Of a stretch of DNA of 64,000 nt, positions 1 to 13,400 are shown one piece after another. Position 1 is the stretch's first letter. Each line of letters starts with the position of its first letter. Made by a program: the position numbers and the translations under genes. The stretch is from contig JAZAYU010000200.1 in NCBI GenBank assembly GCA_038501625.1, positions 496,001 to 560,000 on the forward strand, given 5' to 3'. Below the pieces are notes generated by a model. It had not been told where the DNA came from, did no database searches, and was given only the letters and a program-made list of their open reading frames with translations. This DNA comes from Corbicula japonica. Its lineage: Eukaryota > Mollusca > Bivalvia > Venerida > Cyrenidae.

Positions 1-751
1 AGACAAATTTGATAATAAGACCACCATTTCAATGTGCCGGCTGATCTACACTGCAATAAAAATGTGTCTATGGAGGAAAGGGTTCACAAATTTGCAATAG
101 TTTTAGTAAAACACCATCTATCAGATGAGTTCATCAAAATGGAACAACTGAGCTGAAACTCATAACCCATGTCTGATAATAATGATACAAGGGTATATAT
201 AAGAAAGAAGAGGAAATAAACATAAGCATATTCGTCAATGAGCGTAGCAAGAATCAATCAGGGAACTTCATATTCTTTCATCATTACATTTGACACAAAC
301 AACTGACATTCAAGAAGGTTCAATCACTGTTTCTTGGCTGTTTTTCATTAGATGAAATTGAGATGTTGTAAATGTTGACATTAATGTATGGTTTGCAATT
401 AATTAAAGTGATTGAAATCATGGCCATTAAAGATGGAATATTTTACATAGAGCGTTATTATATGAGGAATTTGATTTACTGTACAAAGGGAGATCACTGT
501 TTTTAGACTTTAGTAATTATCTCTAATTCAGTTACTTCCCTTTGAAACTAGGACAGACGGGTAACAAAACAGTTTTACATCTAAAAATTCATATTGTAAA
601 GTAGAAATTATTTACATGAAAAATATTTCTTTGCCACTGAAACTGCCACTTGCTTTAATTCTTAGCCAGCATACCATTTAGGACTAATTAACAGATGAAA
701 AAAGCACATGCTCAGATTGAGCTATTTATCAGTTGTAGTGGCATAATTAGT
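1..751. other. intron or downstream sequence, no exon found
   Basis: This AT-rich stretch lies 3' of the last exon I can place in the minus-strand coiled-coil gene. I found no further exon with a good acceptor and an open frame, so the rest of that gene probably lies to the left of the window. No recognisable repeat stands out. Confidence 0.5.
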
Positions 752-1002
752 TTAACCCTTTACTTCACAGGTACAGATTTTTTTCATGTGCGACCAGTGT
801 AGATCCAGATCAGCTGGCACATTCCTGCCATTTGATCAAGATCTTCATGGCTTGATCAAAATCTTCACGGGTTGCATCTTGGTCAGAAATAACCTAATAA
901 ATCAAAAAGGGAACAGTGATTTAATGGCATGGATGTGCTGGTTGTTCTGGCTCTACACAGTTTGCCCATGTGATAAAGGCGTATATATGGAGTCAAGGGT
1001 AA
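752..1002. mobile_element. TTAA-flanked palindromic MITE, copy 1
   Basis: This copy represents the dominant repeat of the window. Full copies are about 240 bp and begin TTAACCCTTTCCTCCATA and end with its reverse complement. The interior is two inverted pairs of GATCCAGATCAGC-type blocks around a centre like GGTTATTTCTGACCAAAA. TTAA at both ends suggests a piggyBac- or Kolobok-type transposase in trans. No copy codes for protein; short open frames across copies are incidental. Confidence 0.8.
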
Positions 1003-1113
1003 ATTGTAATGGTATCTGCTTCGGGGTGTTGGTTTGATAAAACCATGTAATCTAACTCCAGTGTTATAAACCTCTGAACGGAAACAAGTTTCCAGATAGA
1101 GCCCTTTACAATA

Positions 1114-1354
1114 TTAACCCTTTCCTTCATACATACACCTTTATTGCATGGGCTAACAGTGTAGATCCAGATCAGCCAGCACCTCTGTGTCATCTGATCA
1201 GGATCTGCACTGTTCACTTTATGATTCGTTATGTTATTTCCGACCAAAATGCGACCAGTGCAGATCCTGATCAGAGGACACTGATGTGCCAGCTGATCTG
1301 GATCTACACTGGTCACACATGCGTAAAAATGTGTACATATTGTGGAAAGGGTTA
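1114..1354. mobile_element. TTAA palindromic MITE, copy 2
   Basis: Full-length copy with TTAACCCTTTCCTTCAT at the left and GGAAAGGGTTAA at the right. It lies just downstream of the last visible exon of the coiled-coil gene. Confidence 0.8.
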
Positions 1355-1418
1355 ATAACGAATTATTAAATGAAGGCCTGGAGGTAAAACTGAAATGACA
1401 TTTACAAGGAAAGCTTAC

Positions 1419-4400
1419 AATAATAGAATAATGAATATCTTCCTCTTTGCCATTGTCGTCCTCCCAGATCATGTACGTCCAGAACTGTTCCATCAGCGAT
1501 AAACAGCGAGCCTGTAACAGTCAGGAAGATTTATTACACATCTTTATATATAAAGTAAAACTGCCTTATTAACTGCATTCTCTGAAATAATTAACATTTT
1601 TAGCCACGAAATTTCATTGTTTCTTGCTAAATCAAATTTACATACTCTGAAATCAATGGGGCACTAATTTCTGTTAATTTCATGGGCTGATCAAGTCTCA
1701 AACTAAAAACCATCACAAAATAAAGAACTGAACATACTTTAGAAAATTATAATCCATGAATTAAGGAACAAACAAAAAATGTGTCTAACCACAACTATCA
1801 TGTATACGAGTTTCCCCGCACTGGTTGTGGGCCACTGCTGAACAGTTTAGGGCAATACTTTTAAAAAATTGACTAACCACTAATTGGTTTTAACACAAGG
1901 TTATTTATATTCTCTTAATAAAAATTTACAGAATTACTGAAAAAAAGATAAAATCAAATAAAATATCATTAGCATGTGACCTACCTCAGACAGGGGTCTA
2001 GGGATACTCCTCTCTAGACTGGTTCTCTGCCGGTAGTCATCATACACACTCAACAGACTGTGCTTCTAAAAATCACAAAATATGACAAAATCACTTGTAT
2101 TTCTACAAATTTATGGCTTTGCAGTTGTTTAAACTTTTACTCCATAGATACACCTTTATTGCATGGGCGAACAGTTTAGATCCTGATCAGCCAGCACATA
2201 ATGGCCATCTGATCAGGACCTACACTGTTTGCTTTCAGATTTTTAAAAAAGGTTATATCTGACCAAGATGGGACCAGTGCTGACCCTGATCAGATGGCTG
2301 TGCCAAATATCCTGGCTGATCTGGGTCTAAACTGGTCACACAGGCTTTAAAATGTGTATACATGGAAAGCTGGAGCACTTTAACCCTTTAAAATTATAAG
2401 TTTGTCACCAGAATAGGTGTAGTCAGTGCTATTCTTGACAACTTTGTTAATAATATTTTTGGAAAGAACTTACACTTATTGATTATTTTCTTATAGTTAA
2501 TCGGAGATCTTTTTACTCATAATGACTATAAAATATTACTTTTATTTCAAAATGCATGACAAGCAATGTAGTCTGCTAACATCATTTGAAGGAATAATTT
2601 CAATTTCACAAAGATACATTTCCCCCTGACACACCCAAAATTATGTAATGGACTTGCCATTGTTCAATTTGAGCCAGATCAATTATTGTTTTTAGGTATG
2701 TTTTTTACACATATTGTTAACTGAATTTATTAACTGAACAGCAAACAGTGTAGACCCTTATCAGATCGCAGGAATGTGCAGGCATATTTTTGGTGTACAA
2801 TTAATGCAAAGGAAATAGGTTCTGTGCTTTAATCTATTATTCCATGGGATATAACTGTTATCCCATGGGCAAAACTGTGTATAACAGATTTGCCGGCATA
2901 TCAGTGCCATCTAATCATGATCTACACTGTTAATGTAACCATGAAGTGAACTTTTACAGTGTAGCAACTGTGCCCAAGATCATAAAACTAAATCTGGAGA
3001 TCAGTCTCAAATCTCAAGGATCTGATTGGCTGAAATGGCGACCAGTCGCCATTTCAGCCAATCAGATCCTTGAGATTTGAGACTGATCTCGAAACTTAGT
3101 TTTATGATCTTGGGCCCTGGTCAGATAGCACCAGTCTACACTGTTCACACATGTTATAAAGCCCATACATATCAAGTAAAGTTAAGTTGTGGTCAATTTC
3201 CAAATCTCAAGTGTCAAACACAAAATCAGTGCTAAATTATGCACCATAAAACATGATCCTATTTTGTGCAACCTTCAAGACTATTGTTTCAAGTTTAGGT
3301 GCCCCAGCAATGTGCACTGTTCAAACAAAAACATCATCCATGTGCAAAATTACTTACTTTTATTAGGAAATGCTAGAAATGAAATATTAATGAAATGAAA
3401 TATCAGATTGATGTTTGAATATATTTCCTCTCAAAAAGTTGAAAATTGCCAGGCAACGTCATATATAGAATGACTTCATTGATTTCATGAAAGTCTTTAA
3501 TGAGGTTCTTTTCATATGGAAATGAAAAACATTTGATCAAGGGCACTAACTTTAGTAAAGGTTGTACACAAACTATTGAATGGCGGTTAATTTCTATTAT
3601 CTGTTATATGAAAACTTAAAAATGTTAAAAAATATTATGTGTAAATTTTCAGAATGAAATGTATATTTTTATTGCATTCATTGCGCTATGAAAAACATTT
3701 GGGATGTTTAAATTAGACATAAGACCTCTTTAAAAAAACAAATTATTTTGCATACCTAAATGAATGCTTAAAAATATTGATTCAAACCTAAAGTAAAAAG
3801 CATACCAAGTGGGATTCACTACCAGTTACACTGGTGCTTCTGCTGGAGTCTGGGGTCAGCAGGGACCCAGACTGGGCTCGCACACTATGTTCCCGACTGA
3901 TGTCAAGCTTGTTACCTCCTGGAAGGTCAAAGGTCACATCCTCCTCATTCTGGGCTTTCATCAGCTCCCTGAAATTGAAAACGAACACGCATATAAGAAA
4001 TGTCTATGACCCATATACAAACACATACCCAGGGCCCAGGGACTGATCTCCATTCTCAGTTTTATAACATTACGATCAGGCTGCAATAACATAATATGAT
4101 CATAAATCTAAAATAGGACAAGTCTACATTCTTAAGAATTTGACTGGCTGAAATCAAAACTTGTCTCATTTCAGCCAGTCAGATCCATGTGATTTTAGAC
4201 TGTTTTCACCAATATTATAACTGATTACTGTTGTTATATAATAAAGAAAGAAAACTATACCTCATCATTTCTTTGTTGATTTTCACTTTAGGCCTGGATA
4301 CTTTGAGATGGGTACAGTTGATTGGAAGTGGAAATATCCTCTCCGAGCCAGGCAGCTTGTGAGGGCAGATAACTGTCTGAAATAGGTAAAACAATTATAT

Positions 4401-7400
4401 AATACTCAAAATTTGATATATTGAGTTCTGTTGGTATTGTTTATTTAAAAAATAATTGAGTGTAAAATTATCTTAGCAGGAAAACTTCCATACTTCAAAT
4501 GTTGCACTTATCATAAAATGGAGAAAAGGGTAAAGACCCCCTTTGGGACTGGGAAAAATTGGTCTTAATAGTGGGGTGGCCTCAATTTCTGGTAGAATAG
4601 TTCAAAACTGTAAGATGGGAATTCCAAGTAGTGATCTTATTATTGAGGTGGTCTAAATTCCAGGGTGGACTTACAGAGGGGTGTTACTGTACAGTTAGTA
4701 ATGCAGCCCGTTCACCAGTGGCAGTACACAGTGCAGAAAGTGTGTGAAACAAGGCAATTTATTATATAAGTCTATTAGTGTACTATACCTATATTTTATT
4801 TTACACAGGTTTCAATTTCACATATTTCATGCAAGGGAAAATGTGCAAATTCAACCCTTTCCTCCATATATACGCATTTTTATGCATGTGTGACCAGTGT
4901 TTATCCAGATCAGCCGTCACATCCATGCCGTCTGATCAGGATCTACACTGGTTGCATTTTGGTCAGAAATAACCTAATGAATCAAAAAGCAAACAGTTTA
5001 GATCCTAATCAGATGGCACGGATGTGCCAGCTGATCTGGATCTAAACTGTTCACCCACGCTATAAAGGTGTGTATATGGAGAAAAAAGTTAACCCCCCAG
5101 TAAAATTATGCCATGTAGAACATACCTTCTCCCCACAGCTTGGACAGTATTTAGCATCTTTGAATTCCTCAAAGGATTTACCCATGTTGTTAGATGTGTA
5201 CATCATCGCGGCATATTTACTGAACACGCGCTCCTGGGGAATGAATGGATCTGCATCATCCTCGTCTTCGTCGTCCTCGAGACCCGCTGACAAAATCGAG
5301 TCTGTAACCACAGGAGGCAATCATTATTTAGAAAGCTTTAGAAATGTTTTTCTGAAACAGAGTTTATGTGACCTGTAATTCTATTTTTTGAGTGGTTATT
5401 AAATAGGATTTATTATAAATTTTGCACAATATTTCATGAAATGAAAGCATACATGAAAAAAAGCTATCAAAAAATAACTTAAATATATCCAAATAATATT
5501 TCCTTATATGTTCCCTTTAAAGATTTTTAGTGCTTCTTTTTTTTAATCAATAACAACATTTTTGTGCTCTGGCAGCTAAAATTTGTAACATTTTACATAA
5601 GGAGACACTTTATAGTCATGCATCATAAAAGCAGAACAAACTATATACACATTCTTGTTCTGATGTTGATAAGAGTGCCAGACAACACCTATACAAATGC
5701 TTAACCCTTTCCTCCATATATACACATTTTAAGCGTGTGGGACCAGTGTAGATCTAGATCAGCTGGCACATCTGTGCTGTCTGATCTGGATCTGCACTCA
5801 TAACATTTTGGTCAGAAATAACCTAAAAAGTCAAAAAGCGAACAGTTTAGATCCTGATCAGACAGCATGGATGTGCCAGCTGATCTGGTTCTGAACTGTT
5901 CGCCAACGCATTAAAGGTCTATTAATGGAGGAAAGGGTTAACATGCAAAGATGAAAGACAATGTTCTATCTTTAATACATTGGTTTTCCTGGTTTTTCTA
6001 ATTCTCATCAAATATTGTGAGAGAGCTGTCTATGTGCAGAAAATATAATATAAAACCATGCATAAAAAGCCTTTTTCAACATTTAAAACAATGAGCATTT
6101 AAAGCCTGTAATCTGAACATCTAAAATATGCACTTCAAAATATATATTTATACCACCTTATAAAAAATGCATTTAAAACTGTGCATTTAAAGAGCAAATT
6201 TAACCCTTTCCTTCATATACGAGGGTTGTCCCAATAAATCGTAGACTTTTTGAATAAAAAGAAAACTACTAAACATATCATTAAGCAAATTTCACAGGTA
6301 GTTAAGACATCATTTGGTAACAAGTATGCTGAATTACAAAGAAAAATCTACTAAAATAAAGAAATTTCTCACACTTTATTAAATCGTGATAGCGATCGGC
6401 AGCGCACGTCAAAAAGCGCCATGATTCGGAATTCAATGATTTACTTAAAACAGTTAATACATTACAAATTGCCATTTTAGTCGCAAATTGTTAATGTTTC
6501 CTTAATTGGTGATCATTCTGAAATCAATCCGCAAAGTTTCAAAATGTTGCCTTAATTTTTGTAAGAGTAGTGCTTGTTTCGTGCTGATGAGTAAATATTA
6601 ACTTCTAATGAAAATCGCGACGTTTGAAGAAGCCGCGGCGCACATTTCAATCATCCAATATTGTGATAAAAGCTAGTTGACGCCAAAAGACACGCTTAAA
6701 GAACAAAAAATGGTTTAAAAGCATCCTCATATCTAGAGCGTTGGTATACAAAAGTGTCACAGAAATTTTTTGCATGGTGAATCGGAAATAATACTCGGAA
6801 TCAGTCATCCCCGTACTCGCCAGACCTCGCTACGTTAGACGTTGTTAACTTTTGGGCTCATAGGTCGCAAATTTGAGATCTGCGACGAGATCAGGAAGCT
6901 TGGCCTTCAACAAAAGTCTTCCAACAGAGTGTTTCATTAATTTATTTAATAGTCTGGTAATTAGACACCGCGAGTGTATCAAACATGCTGAAGATTACTT
7001 CAGGAACGAGTAACGGTATGCTGTGTGAGCATTGTAATGACGTTGTGACGTGCACCGCTGGTCGATAGGTCGTCTTGTTAAAATGTTTCCAATTTCTTTA
7101 TGATAATCTATTTTTCTTTGATATTTCGTCTACAAGTTACCAAATGATGTCTTAACTAACTGTGAAATTTGCATAAACATGTGATCAGTAGTTTTCTTTT
7201 TATTCAAATAGTCTATGATTTATTGGGACAACCCTCGTATAAGCCTTTTTACGCATGTGTGACCAGTGTAGATCAAGATCAGCCAGTGCATCTGTGCCAT
7301 CTGATCAGGATCTGCACTGATCGCATTTTGGTCAGAAATAACCTAATGAATAAAAAAGCGAACAGTTTTGATCCTGATCAGATGGCACGGATGTGCAGGC

Positions 7401-10400
7401 TGACATGGATCTAAACTGTTCGCCTACACAATAAAGGTGTATCTATGAAGGAAAGGATTTAAACACTTAGAGTCATTGAAGTTCAAACTGTGCTTTTACC
7501 TCTTTAAATAAATACAGTTTGTACTTAAACTCTCAAATCACCATAAATTAAATGTAGCTGACTGTGTACTCAACCATGTTGTGTCACTCAAACCATGCAT
7601 TCTGATCACCGTAGAAAAGCATTTTAACTCTACATTCTGATCAACATATATACGCATTGCAGTGCATTCTATATCACATTCCATAAAGACATTTTCAATG
7701 TGCATTATATAATCACCTTGAATACATTATATGCATTTCAAACCATGCATTTTGATCATCATAAAAATTTTTAAGTGCTTTAAAACTGCATTCTGATCAC
7801 TTTTTCATAAAACTATTCTGATCATTATACAATTCTGTCCCTCAAAGCATGCATTCTAATTATCCTGCATAAAGCTAGTTAAAACTGTATTCAGATCCTT
7901 TTTATCTTAAAGTTTATCTGATCATTAAATATTTATGCCTTTTCATACCACGCATTTTGATCATCCCACATAAGCATTATAAAAATGCATTCAGATCATT
8001 TTTTCATAAAGCTATTCTGATAATTAAATATTTATGCCTTTTGCCATTCTGATCACTTTTCAAACCATGCATTTTGATCATGCTCCAAACAGCCTTTGAA
8101 ATAGTATTCTGATCATTATTTTAATTATGCTGATTATTACATATTTATTCATTTCAGACTGTGCATTCAACTTATTTTTAAAAAGTGTACATTCTGATAC
8201 AACATTCTGATCATCTTTCACAAATGTTGTCAAGCAATACATTCTGATCTTATCAATTCCATGTCAAACCATGCATTCTGATCATCAAGTATGCAGTCAT
8301 GTATTTCAAAATGTGTTTTTGATCACCATTCCAGACAGAATAATTCTGTACCATGCATTCTGATCACTTTTCATCAAGCCATTCTATACTGTGCATTCCA
8401 TTCACCAGTTGTCAAGCATTTTCAAGCAGTGCAGTTTTTTCACCTAACAGTTCTTTCCAATGTTCATCATTAATGGTGAGAAACGGAGATTTAACAAACA
8501 CCTCCTGTATTTTAATACTCTCCTCCTGAATTCGCTTCACCCTCTTCTCTGCTTGTTTTGACAGCATTATCTCCCCTTATCAAGGAAGTGAACAACATGA
8601 TCATAATAATAAGCAATAAATTTTTGTTGTCTTGTCTCCTACCTACAGTGATACCTGTGCCCAAGATCATAAAACTAGATCTGGAGACCAGTCACAAATC
8701 TCAAGCATCTGATTGGCTGAAATGGTGACTGAGATTTGAGACCAGTATTCTAGTTTTATGATCTTGTACCCTGGCTATCAAGACTGCCATTGAGATCCAA
8801 CAGAAGTGGTTTTAGTAGTGGGGTGGTTGTTTTGGGGTATAATACTGTAAATCTTAAGATGAAATGGTTAAATCATAGTCTTTATACAAGGGTGGTCTTA
8901 ACTTCAGGGTGATTAAGACCTGAGTGACCATCTTCAAATAAAGACCACCTCTATATTATGACCAACATTCCAATGTACTGATTCCAGAATTGACTCACTA
9001 AGAATCAGTGCCTTATGTTATAAAGCTGAGCATGGAAACCAGGGCTGAAGGTTATAAAGCTGAGATTGGAAACCAGTCTCAAATCTCAAGCATCTGATCA
9101 GATGCTTGAGATTTGAGACTGGTTTCCATGTTTAGTTTTATAACCTTTGGAACAGTCTCAAATCTTAAGCATCTGATTGGCTGAAATGGCGACCAGGCGC
9201 CATTTCAGCCAATCAGAGTCGCCATTTCAGCCAATCAGATGCTTGAGATTTGAGACTGGTTTCCAATCTCAGCTTTATAACCTTCAGCCAAAGACTTTGC
9301 CAAGTCCTAAAGGTGGTCAAAATGGTGGAGTTTTACTGTGTACAGTTCTTGGTATCAAAACCGCACCGGTATTGGACTGATTTTTAAGTGACGGTTATTT
9401 TCATGAATCCTTATAACACTTTATTCCATAGATATTGCTTATATCCAGTGTGCCAACAGTGTAGACCCAGATCAGCATGCACATCTGTACAGATTGATAA
9501 GGATCTACACAGTTCCCTTCTTGGTCAGAAATAACCTAATGAATCTGAAAGCTGACAATACTGATCTTGACCTGGATCAACACTGATCCAAAAGTGCAAA
9601 TAATCTTCACAATTGAATAAACAAAGAGAAATACATATTTGTTAATGATTAACCTACATTACAGATCTACTTTTAATGTTCTTTAGCAGAATTACATGAA
9701 ATTTAATTTAAAAACTCATGTAAATTGGAAATTTTACAAATAAATCTTGAACTTTGAAAAAAGACAAGACTGAACTAATTTAAATATCTCAGTGCAAACA
9801 GTTTAGATCCAGATCAGCTGGCACATCCGTGATGTCTGATCAGGATCTACACTGTTCTGTCTTTGGTCAGAAATAACCTAATGATTTTAAAATTGAATAG
9901 TGTAGATCCTAATCAGCACAGATGTGCCTATTGATCCGGATCTACACTGTTCATCTTTGTCATATCCCATGAAATAAAGGCTAATGGGAAATAGTTCTAA
10001 AACAGGTTGCAAACATACCTGATTTGGTCACTCCTGGATCCACAACTTTCAGTCTATCACCTTTTCTCCTGTAAGGAAATGTTTGTACAGATTACAAAAT
10101 TTACAAAAAGAAAATTTATGTTTGGAATTCTTTATTCATTTTGCCAAATCATGTTTGTACAACTGTGATATTAAAATTACAGATATCCAACACCATTCCC
10201 AACATCTGAGGACACTCTTGTTAAAATTCTGCCACAGACTATTTAAATTTCACTGAAGTTTCCTTACAATGAAAAAAATCAAGAGTTTGTGAACTTGTGC
10301 AGAGGTTCCACTACCTGCTGAATCCCAAGGGTAATTTTGATGATTTTTAAGGGGATTTTGCCAGTCAAAATACCCCTAATTTAAGGATAAAATTACCCTT

Positions 10401-13400
10401 CAGCTAAAATATAAGGGGTCATAATCAGGCTTTTTGGAAATTTTCATGACTCAAAGGGTCATCTCCCAGGACAAATGGAACCCCTGCTTGTGCTATCTGA
10501 TCAGGAGCTACACTGTTTACTTTTAGAGTCTTTAGGTTATTTCTGACCAATCAGCAAACATTGTAGATCCCAACAAACTGCACAAATGTGCCGGCTGATC
10601 AGGAACTTAACTGTAGGCTTTTGTGATTAAACTGGTATATATTATTATGGAGTAAAGTGTTGGTTCAAACAGTATTCTAACGCACTAAATAAATTTCGAG
10701 CAATCTGATTGGTCAGATGGCGAAAATTTGCGACCGTAAAATTCCTTGTTTACTGTCGTTTGACGTTGACGTCATTTCCTGTTATGACAAACAATCCTGA
10801 AGAAGGCATTATGGCCGAAACGTCGATGTAATAAAAAATGTTGAAGTTTTGACCTCTATTTGTGATTTATTTAACTTGTTTACTGTCGGTAATCTCACCG
10901 ACGTATGGATAATCAGGTTCCCTTGGGTAATACCGTACCGTTGTTTACTATACGGATAAATAGAACATGGTACCCGTTTAACGTATGGAATGAGGCCCGA
11001 TTGAGGGTAGTATGGAAGAGCGTTAGAATAGGAATAACCATGCCGTAATTTTGAAGTTTGTGACGGTATACACAGATTATAATGGTCTTAAATCATTTTA
11101 ACGGCGAAGGCTTTGCCTTCGCCGTTAAAAATATTTGCGACCATTAAAATCTGTGTATACCATCGCAAACTTCAAAATTACGGCATGGTTATTCCTATAT
11201 TTATTCAATCAAAATGCACATATAATGATATAATACAATGAAAAAAATGTTATGCTATGGGTTAAAGAACAAGCGAAAATGCTTATATAAACTCATCTCC
11301 ATAAAGTAAACTGTTAATTACTTACATGATAGTAGGATGATTTTCCTCCAGGATCTGTAGTTGTTCCATCAACATCGTACTGTGCTGTTTCAGCAGTAGT
11401 AACTCATTGGAAATATCTCCTATCGTATTCTTAAATCTTTCTTGAACTGCTTCAAGCTACAACAAACAAAACTGGTAAATATTAAGCTCGAATGTGTATG
11501 TACAGAATTTCTTTAACCCTTTACTTCATATATACCCATTTTACTGCATGGGCAGTGTAGATCCAGATCAGCTGGCACATCCATGCCATTTAATCAGAAT
11601 CTGCACTGTTTGCTTTTTGGTCAGAAACAAAATTAATCAAAAAGCAAACAGTGTAGATCCTGATCTGGAACCTTGGATGTGGCAGCTGATCTGGATCTAC
11701 ACTTCCCATGCAGTAAAATGCGTATATATGAAGTAAAGGGTTAAAAGGCGTATAAGTGGAGGAAATGGTTAAGTGTAGGTAAATGTAAAATGAAAGGACA
11801 TGAATCATTGTGCTGTCAGCAATTCAAGGGAATTTTATCTTGTGGAATGTCAAAAATATAAAAGTTAATTAAGTTGCATAAGTTTGATAAACAACTTCAA
11901 GGTTAAAGTGATCTACAAATCTCATAAATTCACCCATGAGAGAGTGCAAACTGGCTGGAAATATACTGTAAATACTCGCTTATAAGACCATCCGCTTATA
12001 AGACAGGCGCCCAACTGTGCCGCCAAAATCTGAGTTTTCTGTGTAGACCCGTTTATAAGACGTGATGAAAATCAATGAAATACAATGATACCAGAGTACA
12101 AGGTACATACGTACCTGCTGATCAGCGTTGTCTATATCAATCTCCTGAGCTTCAAACTCGGCATCCGTGATGTCCTCTTTGATCTCAATCTGCTGTAAAT
12201 CAGTCTTGTGCTCCTCCATAAACTTGTCAAACTCTGAAAAATCAATCAGGTTTTATATACTGTGATATCATAAAATTTCACGGTGGTTTAATTTACGCGT
12301 ATTTCATGCTAGGGTAAATGCACAAAATCAAACCCTAGCGAAATCAAACCATTGAATATCTAGTCTTATTAAAATAATACAAGTGTGTGAATTTAAGCCA
12401 TCACTAAAATGTCACATATGTCATTTGCGTGATATTTCATCACCACAAAATTAAATGATACCATAGTAATCTCAGGCCACAACAATTATAATTTAATTTG
12501 GGACATGTCACGGGAAAAAGTGTCTTCGGTTTAGGTTTCTGTAGAAATAAAAAAGCAAAAAAGCAAACAGTGTAGATCCTGACCATGTGAAAACTCTTAT
12601 GCAGTATGCAAGAAAAATGGTTTATTAATGTTTAGGGTGGTACATAAAATTACAAGTACAAAAACCCCCATTCCATTCTTTTGTCTGCTTCTCAAGTACC
12701 TTCATATCACTAGTCTAATACTGTAGTGTCATTTAATTTTGAGGGGATCAAATTTCGTGCAAAAGACATAACTGACATTTTCGCTTGGGCATAAATTCAC
12801 ACACTTGTATTATTATCACCAGAATAGACAGTCAATGGTTTATTTTGCTAGGGTGTGATTTCGCACTCTTTCTCTGGCGCGAAAATGAAACCACCGTGAA
12901 ATATAATGATACCACAGTAAACACTTTGACCCTTTATTCCACAGGTTCACCTTTATTGCAATGGCAAACTGTGTAGATCCAGATCAGCCAGCACATCCGT
13001 GCTATCTGATTGAATCTAGACTGTTTGCTTTCTGATTCATTAGGTTTTTTATGGCTAAATAGTGAACAGTGCAGATACAAATAAGATCCAGATAAGATAG
13101 CATGGATATGCTAGCTGATCTGGATCAACGCTGGTCACATATGTATATATAATTTTATGGAGTAAAGGGTTAACTTAAAAGTAACCTTAATGGTTCAGTA
13201 TTTGAAATGTTAGTGAACTTAGCAACTATAACAATAAGGCAGGTCAAGATGAGTTTAAAACAACAGAAGTATATATTAAACAAATCACATCAAAGTAAAT
13301 AATTAATTTCCTCTACGTGTTTCGAAAGATATTCATTACCTTCCTGTTTTTGTCCAAGGTTTGTTTCTGATTTTTAATTAGCTATTTCAAAACTTTTAAA

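Noticed and set aside
993..1493. A single 166-codon gene on the minus strand
   Set aside because: Only the first part (1511-1419) is an exon of the coiled-coil gene; the rest reads through the donor into a MITE.
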